From assembly GCF_000687475.1 (NCBI RefSeq), contig NC_057317.1:3472001-3536000 (forward strand): a stretch of DNA of 64,000 nucleotides. Reading direction: 5' to 3'. The notes below the pieces were generated by a model. It saw only the letters and a program-made list of their open reading frames with translations, was not told the DNA's origin and did no database searches. The position numbers and the translations under genes were made by a program. Below are positions 24,361 through 35,383 of the stretch, piece after piece (positions within the stretch are counted from its first letter, which is position 1; each line of letters starts with the position of its first letter). The DNA comes from Ustilaginoidea virens. Its lineage: Eukaryota; Ascomycota; Sordariomycetes; Hypocreales; Clavicipitaceae.

Positions 24361-25164
24361 TTATTGATGCGGTTTATCCCTATCTGGCAGCGACGAAGTC
24401 TCGGCATCCGTATGCTGGACGGGGGGGGCATCATGGGAAAGACGACCATTGGCAGGGCTCGTCGTCGCCGCAGGCTCTCCCTGGGCGGCCAAAGGGGGGT
24501 GGATGATTTCGGCACGCATTGAAGCCTTTTCGTCCTCGAGCAGTCTGTATTTCCGACGGCTCTTCTTGGCAGCACTAGCAGCCTTTTTCCGCTTCATCTC
24601 GCCGACTATTGACGACCGGCTTTGCTCTCGGTTGGTCAAGTCATCAATCTTTTGAGCGAGCAGTTCACGAGCGTGTTTTCGATTCTGGCTGCGAGAGCGG
24701 GTGGCTTGCGATTTGACGACTATGCCGGTCGGAACGTGCTTCAGCTGAACAGCCGAGTCGGTTTTGTTCTGTACGTCGATGCGTTTGTGCCATGCCGTTA
24801 GTGAATGAGAAGCCCAGAAGATGTTGCTTCTCTTCCGTTTCTATCCTTTTCTCTTTCTCTCTTTCTCATTTGTCTCCTTCCTCCCTTCCTTCCTTCATTT
24901 TCCCCACACAAGCAGTTGTTTCTTCGGAAAAGGGAATGTGGTTACAATTTTTTGCCCTCCCGGACCGCTACCCTTGATAAAGGATTCCTCAATCTCGGAC
25001 TCTGGTGGGGGCTTGGGTCGTGGCGGAAGGTTCTTGGCCAGGGGGGAGGTATACGTGAGACGTCTGTTTGCAGCGACGGGGGACGCCGTGAACGGGACTT
25101 TGGCGCGGCATATAGGCCGGACAGAAAGAAGCAATCTATGCATTGGCGTGGTCGGGGAGCCCAT
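24361..25164 (-). CDS. short mitochondrial GGQ protein (RF-1 domain; C12orf65/MTRFR-Rso55 type)
   Basis: Members of this group lack codon-recognition domains and act in mitochondrial ribosome rescue by hydrolysing peptidyl-tRNA. Two exons (25164-24946, 24768-24361) join at phase 0 to 208 residues. Residues 1-45 are Arg-rich and acid-poor, fitting a presequence. A class-I release-factor catalytic loop follows, IKGSGPGGQKI, with GGQ at 69-71, and continues after the splice junction as NKTDSAVQLKHVPTGIVVK and TRSRSQNRKHAREL. This is the order and length of MTRFR-like proteins. A lysine/arginine-rich extension (MKRKKAASAAKKSRRKYR) suits rRNA contact. The intron falls directly after the GGQKI loop and is purine-rich on the sense strand. 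Yeast RSO55 is my best guess for the orthologue; an ICT1-type assignment is less likely given the size and tail. Confidence 0.88.
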
Positions 25165-25605
25165 GTTGCTTGACAAGATGAAGATGGACGGAAGGAGGCT
25201 GGGAGCTTCCTTGTGTTGCTGGCACCTGGGTTGCTGGCACCTGGGGTGGGGCTGTGGTTACTTGTTGGTCTACTGTAGGTTAGTGGCGATCCGGGTCTAC
25301 GTCTCCTTTGAAACCCCCCCCTCCCCCCCCCCCCGAATTCGGCGGGCCGCAGCAACTTATACCCCTGTTTCCAGAGCACCCAATGGGGGAAGTTGGTACT
25401 AACTGCCCTAGCATTGTCTGTCTGGCGACTGGACATCACCATACCACCCATCATCACCTTTCACGACCAGCATCCGAGTTGCTGCTGTATACCGACGGCG
25501 CTTACCGAAGAATCCGCCTCGCGACAAGCTTCGAACTACAGACCCGTCCCGCAGCGCCGCTGCCCCGTTTTCACAAAACCGGAATCCGAGTCGCCGCCGT
25601 CCATC
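25165..25605. promoter_or_regulatory. divergent promoter between the GGQ factor and the SPT small subunit
   Basis: 441 bp separate the two ATGs. The stretch contains a duplicated GTTGCTGGCACCTGG motif (about 25216-25245) and a C-rich tract (25315-25334). No further gene is visible. Confidence 0.5.
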
Positions 25606-26148
25606 ATGTCCATGGCCGCCGATTTCCGACGATGGCTTCGCCAGAAGCAGTACACCTTTGAGGTTACGTTTGCGCTCAACATGTTTCGCTCGTGGGAAAA
25701 GTCCATCATCTGTAGGTTCTGCCAAGTGCCCCGTCGGCTGGGCGTTGCTTTTTCCCCTTCGCCCTTGCCGAGGCTCGCCTTGCCTCTTCTCCCGCTGGCA
25801 AACCTGCGAACAAGACACCCAAAACATAAACGGAGCTTGGACGTGGTTTTTCCTGCAAGCAGAGTCTTCCAAGTGCTGACTTGGTGCCCCTCCCCCCCCC
25901 CCGCGGGTGCAGACTCGGTGCTTTTTCTGCTCATCAGCATGACCTTTATAGCCGCGGTGCTGTACCTGCCTCACCACATCAACGTCCTCGTCGGCCGGGC
26001 GTGGTACTACATCAAGGGGGAGCACATCAACGCAGCGGTCTCGGCGCGCGAGGCAGTCAAGGAGATTTCGGCGAGTTTGGCGAGTGAGGCTCTGCCGACG
26101 GCGGCAGCCAAGGAGGCTATCGCTGGGACGATTGAGAAGGAGTTGTAA
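25606..26148 (+). CDS. small subunit of serine palmitoyltransferase (ssSPT-like)
   Basis: Small ER membrane protein that activates the Lcb1-Lcb2 serine palmitoyltransferase, the first step of sphingolipid synthesis. Two exons (25606-25711, 25913-26148) join at phase 1 to 113 residues. The core matches human SPTSSA in order: an aromatic N-terminal helix (KQYTFEVTFALNMF), then SWEKSI (human PWERTV), one hydrophobic transmembrane helix (SVLFLLISMTFIAAVLY) and LPHHI (human MPQHI). A fungal extension of about 50 mostly Ala/Glu residues follows. The intron carries a C10-12 run just before its acceptor. Such short split genes are often missed by annotation pipelines. The ATG context (ATCATGT) is followed three codons later by a second ATG in better context (CCATGG), so the true start may be residue 3. 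Confidence 0.85.
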   Translation: MSMAADFRRWLRQKQYTFEVTFALNMFRSWEKSIICRFCQVPRRLGVAFSPSPLPRLALPLLPLANLRTRHPKHKRSLDVVFPASRVFQVLTWCPSPPPAGADSVLFLLISMTFIAAVLYLPHHINVLVGRAWYYIKGEHINAAVSAREAVKEISASLASEALPTAAAKEAIAGTIEKEL

Positions 26149-26177
26149 CGACCGGACGGCCTGTGCAGAGCTTGGCT

Positions 26178-26202
26178 GGGGGGGGGGGGGGGGGGGGGGG
26201 GG
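26178..26202 (+). repeat. G25 homopolymer
   Basis: 25 consecutive G, 30 bp after the stop of the SPT small-subunit gene and so probably in its 3' UTR. The run length may be uncertain in the assembly. Confidence 0.9.
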
Positions 26203-26979
26203 CCCTTGTTCTGTCGATATAGGGGAGGGGAGGGGGTTTGGTTTGGCCGGGCGTAGCATTGTATCGTGTGCATCAACATGAGCAAGGGCGTCAGACACGA
26301 GATAGAATCAAAGAGGGACATTGTCACGGCGTTTCGAAGCATTGGTTTGGCGGGTGCTCTGGTTTGAGGGCCCTTGGAGGGTACGGACACAACACGCATG
26401 GGATGGCCTACTATCAATCTATGGGTGGAACCCAGTGCCGTGCTTTGTCTTGTTCATATCAAGTGAGAGCGGGTGCTGGCCTTCGGGGGGTGCTAAAAGC
26501 CCCCAAGGTTTGTGCTGGATGCTGGCGTCTTGTATCATCCAACTCCTGTGCAGCCCGTGCGTGACGCAGAACTTGTTCCGGCCGGGAAGACGTTGGACAT
26601 GAAGGGCGGAGTGCATGCTGAGGAAAGCAAATCCTGCACCTTCTCAAAGCGCACATTTGTCCAAGGGAGGGAAAGGGGGCCAGACCCGCCCAACGGTTAT
26701 CCGGATGTTGAGGTCAGTGGTTTCGAGCGGCCGTCATTCTACGTGGCAGGGCCGTGCCGTCATTTCGCCCGTTCCCTTGACCAAGGGAAAACTGTTCTGC
26801 ATTCTATTCTTGTGCTTTGAAACATGATTCGGGGAAAGAAAACACCCTCAGAGAACTATCTTCGCCGGCCGCAGCCAGGGTGTATTCGTCGGACTTTTCG
26901 CCAGTCGGTCTCCACGCCAACTGCAAGACCGGTTTGGCCATGTTCAATCTTGACAATCGGTCAGTCGTGGACGGGAAAC

Positions 26980-26983
<4 letters not shown>

Positions 26984-27020
<37 letters not shown>

Positions 27021-27056
27021 CTTTTCTTTTCTTTTCTTTTCTTTTCTTTTCTTTTT
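26984..27056 (+). repeat. compound (CT)n(TTTTC)n microsatellite
   Basis: About 17 CT units are followed by about seven TTTTC units. On the ELP2 mRNA strand this is a pure purine tract starting 15 bp past the stop codon, so it probably lies in the ELP2 3' UTR. Confidence 0.9.
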
Positions 27057-27070
27057 CGGGCAAATGGGAC

Positions 27071-29471
27071 TTACTCAGCTGGGGATGGTAGTTCTGCGAC
27101 GGCCGAACCGTCCTCGCTCACGAGGCATATGCTAATCTTGCCGCCCTCTGTTCCAACCGCCAAGATATGCTTGCCCTTCACGGCGACTGGGAGAAAATCT
27201 ACCGCAGTCACCGGCCCGGAAAGGGGCAATGCCGCACTCTGCGAAAACCGCACTTGTTCCTCTGCCGGCGCCCTGGAGGCCCAGATCCGGACCTGCTTAT
27301 CCCTGCCCGCGGTGGCAAAGAGAAGGGGGGTTGGCGATGGCGCCCAGGCAGCGTCGAGGATCATCCTGCTGTGGCCTTTGGGGTCGGACTGGGCGGGCGT
27401 GTACACGGCGGCCTCGTTGGCGTCTTTCCGAAACACTGCCCACTGACGGTCGCGCCCTACACTCAGCAGGTGCTTGTCGTCGCGGGAGAAGCGGAGGCGC
27501 GTGGCGGTTAGGGAGTGCGCTACAAGAGGCGGCTTCACCTCCGTCCACTTGTCAGTCTCAAAGAGCCGGATGACGGCGTGGTTGGTCGAGCTGGCCTTGC
27601 AGGCGCTTGCGATGACCTTGCCGTCGTGACTTGCCGCCAGGCATGAGATCTCGTACCCGTGGCCGTACAGCTTTTCGGTTTCAGGCCACAGCGTATGCCT
27701 GGAGAGTGTCTCTTCAAACGGAGGATGATCCATCTCCAAGCACGACTTTCTCACAACCGTGGCAGGGTCCATTGCCTCTCGGTCTCGGTCGTCGATGGGC
27801 TGAATTTCCTGGTCCTCGTCTACCACGTCAATGGCCTTGTTGGACAGGCCCAGCACGGGCATGTTGGCTGCATCGGGCATGCCCTCGGCTTTCTCGTTTC
27901 CGAAGCCGGCCAGTTTCTTCAGGAGCGCAGCAACGGCTTTGGGTTCCGTAAAGACCCTCAGGAGCTTCTCGTCAGCGCCAGACACGAACTGGCCCTCGCC
28001 CAGAGAGTCTATGCAGTTCAGGTCGTAGCCGTGGATCTGCGGACGAGACATTTCATGCCAGGCGCCTCCATTCGACGTTGACCATCTGGTATGCAGGCGG
28101 GAGGTTTGGTCCGAGCTGGTCGAGAGCAAGTATTCGCCGCTTCTTGACCACGAAATCCCCTTGACAGGCTTTGTATGACCGGTAATGGCGACGCACGGCC
28201 TCCACGCGTCTGCCGCTGCGTCGTGCTCCCAGCGCCTCCAGCTCCCGGTCCTTCCTAGGCACACCACGGAGTCTCCGGTAGGTGACCAGAGGCCGGTCCA
28301 GAAGCCACCAGTGCTGCCGGTCGCCGTTGTCGCACCCTTCTCCCTGCTGATCTCGCCCAGCCTTGCCATGCTGACCCAGATGCCGGACGTGGCGTCTGCT
28401 TCCCAAATGGCCAGGGAGTTGTCGGCAGACGAAGAGAGGAGTTGCAGTTTGCCGTCGGAATGGGCGTGCCATCTTGCACTGTATATCCAGTCCTCGTGAC
28501 CCAGGAGCAAGGCTTCAAACGTGACCGAAAAGTCTTTGCCCCCCGCTCTCAGCATGTGAACTTTGTTCGACGGCGACCTTCCTGGCAGGAACGCGCCACT
28601 GATGGGATCCGAGCCAGAGGCAGGGATAGCTGGGGGCTCTCGACCCCGACGAACACGCCAGATGCGCAAGTACTTGTCTTGGCTGGCCGACGCGAGAAGA
28701 AGATCGCCGTCGGCCTTCCCCGGCTCCTTGGCAAAGCTCAGAGATCGCACCCATCCTTCGTGCCCATGCAGTGTTGCCTGCAGGTCAAAGCGGATGGCGG
28801 ACGCTTTCAGATCTGCTGTGAAAATCTGGACCGTCTCGCGGGTACCAGCAGCTGCGAGAATGAGACTGTCTCGGTCAAGCATGCTTATCGAAACTGCGAG
28901 GGGCAGAAACCTGGGCGATGTCCTCATCGATTGCAGGAGCTGCAGCTGATCACGCTCAAAGGACCACAGCTTGACAGTTGCATCGGCTCCTCCCGTCGCG
29001 AGGATCCATTTCGCCGGGCGGCTCGCCACTCTCACGGCGCTGAGACAATTGATCGGCGAAGTGTGCTCGACCGATGTTTGGACGGGTTCATAGTCCAGTC
29101 CGCCACGGTTCGATTTCCAGCATATCAGCGTGCTGTCGTCGGCGCCGGACACGATGAAGGTGGCGTCGTCATCTTGCTCTTCAGGTAAGAATAGCACAGC
29201 TTTTACAGTTTCCCCATGCCCGCTCAACAATGTCTCAACTCCTCTGGGGGGGGATGCCTGCCTAGATGTCAGCTTGCCGTCCCATTGCTTGCGCCGTCAG
29301 GGTCGCGGTAAGCAAATGTAGTTCAAGAGCACCCACTGCTGGTCGCCACAAGGCGATGTTGACATCAGCTCCAAAGGCCAACAGTCCGGTAGCACTCCAG
29401 TCCGCGACACAAGTTTGCCGGTTCGCCCCAACGGACAGATACTCTACCGACATGCCTTTTGGGGCCGCCAT
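27071..29471 (-). CDS. ELP2: Elongator subunit Elp2 (WD40)
   Basis: Elp2 is the double-WD40-propeller scaffold of the Elongator core (Elp1-Elp2-Elp3), which installs carboxymethyl side chains on U34 of tRNAs. Two exons (29471-29333, 29241-27071) give about 769 residues, close to yeast Elp2 (788). The N-terminus (SVEYLSVGANRQTCVADWSA then GLLAFGADVNIALWRP) is diagnostic. At least ten WD-like repeats follow, among them LLSGHGETVKAVLF, SGADDSTLICW, LHGHEGWVRSLSF, ITGHTKPVKGISWS, YGHGYEISCLAASHDGK and MILDAAWAPS with FATAGRDKQVRIW. The intron uses a weaker donor (GTGCTC); CAG or the adjacent CAGAG is possible as acceptor, and CAGAG is the one that preserves the frame. The gene sits head-to-head with URM1. 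Confidence 0.94.
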
Positions 29472-29682
29472 CTCGGCAGCGTTGGACCTGGTGGAATAAT
29501 GGAGATGAGTCTGAAGTTCGTAACCGTCTCGAGAGCTGATTGGCTGCACTGTCCATACCCGGAAGTTTTCTGTGTTATCGATAAGGAATGGCGAGGACGG
29601 CCCCTCCTCAAACCCCCTCCTCCTGGCGGGTTCTAGTAACTCGACCAACAACTTGCAACTTTTTCCACAAAGGAACCTCAAC
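29472..29682. promoter_or_regulatory. bidirectional ELP2-URM1 promoter
   Basis: Only 211 bp lie between the two start codons, so both 5' UTRs and both promoters are in this piece. It contains AT-richer patches and no obvious TATA box. Co-regulation is inferred from the geometry. Confidence 0.7.
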
Positions 29683-30554
29683 ATGGCTCCTACAGCAACT
29701 AAGAATCCCGACGACCAGCTTATCTTGACTGTTGAGTTTTCGTAGGTCGACGCCTGATTCCATTTGCCACGTGTCTGTTTTCCCCCTCGACAGCCAATGC
29801 GTGACGCCACAGCCCATTCTTGACCCGACGACCCGACGACCCCATCATGTGCGCTCTTCCTGGAGCGTTCATCGTCTAGATTGGGGGGGGGGGGGGGGGG
29901 GGGCGCTTTGCCCCTGCCTAGATCTCCTTTCATGCCATCACTTGTAGAAAGCCTGCTAACATCGTCTTGTCGCAGAGGTGGCTTGGAAATGCTCTTTGCT
30001 GACCAGCAACACCACTCACTGAAAGTTCCCAGCAAGGACGAGCATGGCCAACCAGCCAATCTGGCCTTTTTGATTCATCATATCTGCGAGAATGTCATGA
30101 AAGATACCCGCAAGGAACTGTTTATCCTGGATAGCCATCTGTATGTGCCTCTGCCATGTTTTGCCCTATGATGCCTTTGATGCCTTTGATGCCTTCACTT
30201 TGGACTCGTTTCGGTTCGAGTTGTGGTTATGATGCAACGCTCTGTCTTTCGTTTCATTCAGCTGCATGCTCACGAGGAAATGTCCAAGCCAGTTGGGTAA
30301 GGCCACGTTCAAGTCGGAGGAATAAAGGGTCCGACGAGAGCGTGGCGACCAGAAGTAAAACGCATCGTGAGCCTGTGTATTTCGCGTCACACATTCATCA
30401 AGCATCAACTAACGCCCCTTGGGTCAATACATGCAGGCGCCCGGGCATCCTGGTTCTCGTCAACGACGCCGACTGGGAACTAGAGGGGGAAGAAGCGTAT
30501 GAGCTGAGCAATGGCGACAACATTCTCTTCGTATCGACCTTGCATGGAGGCTAG
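29683..30554 (+). CDS. URM1: Urm1, ubiquitin-related modifier and sulfur carrier
   Basis: After C-terminal thiocarboxylation by Uba4, Urm1 donates sulfur for 2-thiolation of U34 in tRNA-Lys, -Glu and -Gln, and it can be conjugated to proteins under oxidative stress. Three exons (29683-29741, 29976-30140, 30437-30554) join to 113 residues. The order of blocks matches the family: [16 protein letters not shown], a variable loop, [41 protein letters not shown], then [18 protein letters not shown]. The terminal Gly-Gly followed directly by the stop is the essential functional end. Intron 1 carries a G21 run (29883-29903). Intron 2 is long for this gene set (296 nt). Confidence 0.96.
29883..29903 (+). 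repeat. G21 homopolymer inside URM1 intron 1
   Basis: 21 consecutive G on the sense strand within a 234-nt intron, 72 nt before the acceptor. Confidence 0.9.
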
Positions 30555-32712
30555 AAAAAAATCCTAAATCTCACTCTCACTCACTCTCACTATCACTCTC
30601 GTTCCAACTCTCACACCCTCCCCCGCTCCTACTGTACGGCCACCGCTGGAAGCATCATGCATGAACGGCTGGACCTGGCTCACAAGTCCAAGACCTATAC
30701 GATCTGGGCCTGGGAAGCCTGTGATGATGAAGAGAAGCAAGAGAGTTTTGATCTACCAGCACAGACCGACAATCCATTTACGCTCTCGTTGTGATTCTGT
30801 TTCAGAGGAGGAAGGGGTCTCACCTTGGATTCCAACGACCCGGTGTGTCGAGCTCGGCAAGCACGCAGCCCACGTCGTAAATCGCCAACTTGTCAATAAA
30901 CCATGGCTGTCTCGTTTCCTCAGTCTACGGGCGCTCTTCTCATTCTTGGTCGTCATCTATTCTGGAATGACCTTTACGGAACAAACACCACCGAACTGTT
31001 CATGGACCACCCCAAACAGAGTGGAAAGCCACAAGCGAGGGGCAAGCAAAAGCATTTTCGAGATTTTTCTTTCTCGTCTTCCCTTTCGTCTATTTCTCAC
31101 CTGGCATACCATCATGCCCTGCGGGATAGTGAAACTTCAAACATTGTTGAACCCGGGTCCAGAAGTTCCCCGTTGTAAAATTGCTGGCACAGTCTCTCCC
31201 AAGAATGGGTTTCAGCCATGCATTGGAGTGTCTGTTGAGCGATAGAGCGCAGCCAAACAAAACAAAAACAAAACAAACCTTTCATCCTGGCCACTCGAGC
31301 GCGCCCTGTTGGCACTTGCATGCAAGCCGAGACTTGCAGCTTCATGCACGGGCGCGAGACATTGGGATCTGACTACATTGTTTGGGGACTCTTTCAACAC
31401 AGTGTGAAGTCGAACCGCGGAAGCGGTGATTATGCTTGCTGGCCAATCTTCCGATGGATTGTCCTGATGGGCAGCGAGATGGATGACGGGCCTCTGCTGC
31501 AAAGATGCTGCAAAGATGCTGCGAAAATGGGAGATGATGACGGCTCGTCAACCTGGATACCACGTCTGCTGGCAGAATGAGAAACCAACCGGCGGCTGTC
31601 TTCACGTTTGAGGCTTGGAGGCTTGGAATTGGCACGCGACTTTGCGGAGCCCAGCTATCGGCTTTCCACTCGCTCGCTGCACATTGTCGGCTTCTCGCAC
31701 AAGACCCGTCGCGTCCTTTGACGCAAAGGCAAAGTGAGAACAGCAAGCACGCACCACCAGCAGACGCCGCTCGCAGACGCCGCTCGCAGACGCCGCTCGC
31801 AGACACCACCAGCAGCAGACCTTTGTCTTGAACTGCCGCTGCCGCCCCCGGCCCCGGCCCCGGCCCCGGCCCCATCCCCGCCTCCGCGCCCGTGCCCGTG
31901 CAGACCCGCCGCATCCTCACCAATCCGCGCGAGCAACGACGTCCTGCCAACGCACGGCGGCACAGCCAGTGGCTTGGCTTGTCAGAGCGACGAGACCGAC
32001 TCAGAGGCCACAAAATGCAGCCCGTCGCCCGGAAGGTGGGGCCCGCCTGCATAGTGGCGCCGCCCTCGACGCGCCCGTCAGCCTGGTCTCGTTGGTCTCG
32101 TTGCAGCTAGGTAGGTAGTTAAAATCCAGCTGCTAGATTTCCATGGATGCAGCTGTGGCGGTTCTTACCACGCACCCAGCGCCGTACGGACGCACGTACG
32201 GCGTACAGATCTAGGTGCTAGCCTAAGCACCCTCCCCTCCCCCTCCCCTGCCAACCCCTCTCTCTCGAGGACATGAAACACTGGGAGAAAACAAGGAGGA
32301 TTTTAGATGCCGTGGCAGTACGACCTGAAAGACGTGTTGCTCAATTGTACGGAATATTGACGACTTTTGCTTCTTTCTCTCTGCTCTCATCTCCCGAGTA
32401 CTCGCGATTCGACTTCCCTCGGCAACAACGTCCTCGACTCCTGCCCTGGTTTATGTATCGTGTGCGGATTTATTTCTGTAAATGGCCGGTACCGTTGCCC
32501 CCCCCCCTCCCTTGCAGTCAGCTTGTCGCTGCGTACCGGCGCGCCTTCAGCACACTGAGTGGGTGCAACGTCCACGAACGGAGCGAGTGTGCGGCGGGTG
32601 CTCCGCCGTAACTCCTTGCATACCACATACACATGCGTACCTAGGATACTGTCTGAGAAAACGAAGAAGATGGAAGGAAATGCAGCATCGTCCCGACTCC
32701 CGAGCATGAACG

Positions 32713-32743
<31 letters not shown>

Positions 32744-33780
32744 ACTCCGCGGTAGTGCAGATCAAGTCCCGGCTTACACCTATCTGTCCACCGAGGCAAC
32801 ACGGCACCCACGTCGGCAGGAATCCGCACATCACAGCAATCATCTCAATCACATTGGCAAGAATAACCTTGCCCTTTTCCACGCCCGTCATCATCGGCTA
32901 GACCATGCAAAAATCAAACCATTACACACGCAAGCCCAAGATGGAGTTCCTTCCAACCCCACGAAACCGTGTGTTGATATTGGTACGGATACTCAATCAT
33001 CTGCTATCCCAGGGCTTGGGGAATTATCAAACATGACGAGAAATTAGTTCAGGAGGCGGCAAGGGTATGAAGAAAGAGCAGAGTGCTTCAAAAATAAACG
33101 ACAAAACAACGAATCTAAAAGGCAAAGCTTCAAACAAGGTCGCTAATTAGAAAACTCCTCCCCCCCTCCGTGATGGTGGCACCCTATAAGAAGCCGATCG
33201 ATGGGTATCTTGACCCCTGTCCTGATACTCCTCTGCAGTACATGAAACTTTTTGTTTTTCTTTTGATTCTGCCAAAATGCAGACACATTTGCCACACCCA
33301 ATGCCTTTTTTTTTCCAGAGGAAAACAAAAATTGAAACAAAGATAAAAACCACACATACAACAACCACAGAAACAGCCAATATTTTGATGGAGAGCTAGG
33401 GAGAGGAAAAAAAAAAAAAAAAAAAAAAAAAAAGTCAAAAGCAGAGTGCCGCCGGCGTGAGAAATGCCGCCATGCTGAACCTTGCAAGGGACTTGTTCTG
33501 CAAATAAGCCGCCAGACATACCTCCTTCTGACGTGCGGTTTGCACAACGGGGCGGCTGCCATGTCACATCATGCCAAGCAACGACGTGAATCGAGGTTGA
33601 AGAAAAGAAAAAAGAAAAGAACTCGGATTAGTCCTCCCAGTTCCTTCTTTTGATTTTCCATCTTCTCACGTTGTCGTAGTGACAGATCTTGCACACAACA
33701 AGCACGTTGTAGCAATATCGACCTCGCAAATTCGCCTTGTCGTCGTTCCTTGCCGTCATATTCTCGTCTCAGCCGTTTTA
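30555..33780. other. gene-free stretch between URM1 and the AZF1-like gene
   Basis: No gene is supported over 3.2 kb. The longest open frames (30661-31245 plus, 31342-32052 minus) have no family resemblance, and the second is repetitive (CCCCGG and CGCTCGCAGACGC repeats at 31760-31900). The stretch also holds one AGGTAGGTAG element (32107-32120), a C30 run (32713-32742) and an A27 run (about 33409-33433). Confidence 0.6.
32713..32742 (+). repeat. C30 homopolymer
   Basis: Thirty consecutive C, the longest C/G run in the window, in intergenic DNA. Confidence 0.9.
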
Positions 33781-35383
33781 TTAATACAAGCGATTGGCAA
33801 AGGCCATTTGCCGGGCCTGTTCATCTTCGTAAAGCAATCCCGCGGCGCCGGTGTGATCATGCTCGGGCTCAAGCATGCCAAAAGTGCGAGGGACATAGGC
33901 TGGAGCAGAGCCTGCCATGGGAGCTTGGGAATAATGATTTGACACGGTAGGGGCAGAAGCTGGGGCGGCTGCGGTTGCGCCTGCGGTTGCAGATGGTCGA
34001 GAACTGCCTTTTGGCTTTCGCACCGCTATAGTCCTTGCCTTGCCACGGCCCTTGATCCCCTTGTTGCTGTTCTTGTAATGCTCCTTGAAGTAGTCAAATA
34101 GGTCACGATGCTCGTCTGGGACTTGCCCCATCTGGGCAAACTTGACAAACATGTTGGTGAGGTCTTTGAGGGTCTCTTTGTGAAAGTTGTTTTGATGCGT
34201 CTTCATATTGCCGAGCTGCGAAAAGGACTTGTGACAATCATCGAGTCTGCAGATGAAGGGCTTCAAACCCTTGTGTGTTTCTTCGTGAGATCGAACATTA
34301 CCCCGTTGGGCAAACGTCTTGCCGCAAAGGCTGCAAGAGTATGGCTTTTCACCGGTGTGGCGACGCATGTGAGTCTGGGATGCATCAGTTCACCGTTTCA
34401 AGCGTACGTCTGGTTGGTTGCTTGCTTGCTCCCTCGGCATCATACATACCTTGAGGTTGCCCCGCTGCGAGAAGGTGAGACCGCAGTTCTCCTTGCCACA
34501 GATCTGTACAAGTGTCAGCATATGCCAATCCAGGTTTTGTGGCACGACAGAACACTTTGATGCCACATACATAAGGCTTGAGACCAGTGTGCGTGCGACG
34601 GTGGATGTCGAGATGAGTCTTTTGGACGAAGCGCTTGTTGCAGCTGGGTCCATCGCACACCCACTTCTTCTTGGGCTTCAGCTCTTGGGCGGGAGGAGCG
34701 CGGCAAGAACCCGCAGGACTCTGTGCGTCCGCACCACAATCGCCCCGTGGCGTATGGGCTGGGGTTAAGATGTGTCTGTGAGCTCCCTCACTAGCCTCTG
34801 CCTTGGCCTGAATAGCCTTCATAAGTTCGTCCACGTCAGTCCCGAAGTCGATGCGATCAGCAGGATTGATAGTCTCGTTGTAAGTGATGGTTTTAGAATT
34901 AGCGGTCGGGTTAGAGTGAGTTGATGGTGAGACGGAGACGTTTGATTCGCTCCGGGCTGGAGAACGCAAGCGAGCGTTGCTCCTTTGGATTGAGCCACGG
35001 CGAGCTGAGACAGCGCCGTTTACTTCCACATCCGCGTTCAACGGCACGGCGTGAGGTCGGTCTTGAAAGTCCGACTTGAATGATGAGCCTGTTGACGGGG
35101 GTGGGCTCTGGTAGGCCGAGTACGCTGCATAGATAGGAGGCTGAGGTTGCTGGTGTTGGTGTTGGTGTTGGTAGTGTTGCGCGGCCCCGGTCGTCATGGG
35201 CGCAGCGTTGTAGACGGGAGCAACAACATATTGGGGCGCCATTGGTCTCTGCATAGGAGGCGTTGGATGGCCGCGCGAGTCGTAAGGCATGAAAGCCGGA
35301 GATGGCATCATGGTGAATTCGTGAGGAAGCTGCTGGGGCCAGCGTCCCCAACTAGGAGGAGCTGATGAAGCCGTGAGAGCCAT
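33781..35383 (-). CDS. C2H2 zinc-finger transcription factor, AZF1-like
   Basis: Probable nuclear DNA-binding regulator. Three exons (35383-34571, 34503-34450, 34374-33781) join at phase 0 to 486 residues. Residues 1-245 are Pro/Gln/His-rich and disordered. Four tandem C2H2 fingers follow: [23 protein letters not shown], then [44 protein letters not shown] and [20 protein letters not shown] ending NNFH. The linkers are TGLKPY and TGEKPY. The last finger followed by HKETLKDLT is the signature of yeast Azf1, a carbon-source-responsive activator, and its filamentous-fungal relatives. A 54-nt middle exon carries most of finger 2. A basic patch ([19 protein letters not shown]) may be a nuclear localisation signal. 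Targets in this species are unknown. Confidence 0.9.

Larger units (their letters stand above)
26149..27070. other. convergent 3' intergenic of the SPT small subunit and ELP2
   Basis: No gene is supported. The stretch contains a G25 homopolymer (26178-26202) and the compound (CT)n(TTTTC)n repeat next to the ELP2 stop. Confidence 0.65.

Noticed and set aside
25408..26298. 296-codon minus-strand frame opposite the SPT small subunit
   Set aside because: It runs through the C/G homopolymers and is antisense to a spliced gene with a recognised domain order.
30661..31245. 194-codon plus-strand frame downstream of URM1
   Set aside because: No domain, no splice context and no likely start context; length alone is not enough in DNA of this GC content.
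31342..32052. 236-codon minus-strand frame between URM1 and the AZF1-like gene
   Set aside because: Its body is made of short tandem DNA repeats (GPGPG, AASAS-type peptides) and it has no conserved motif.
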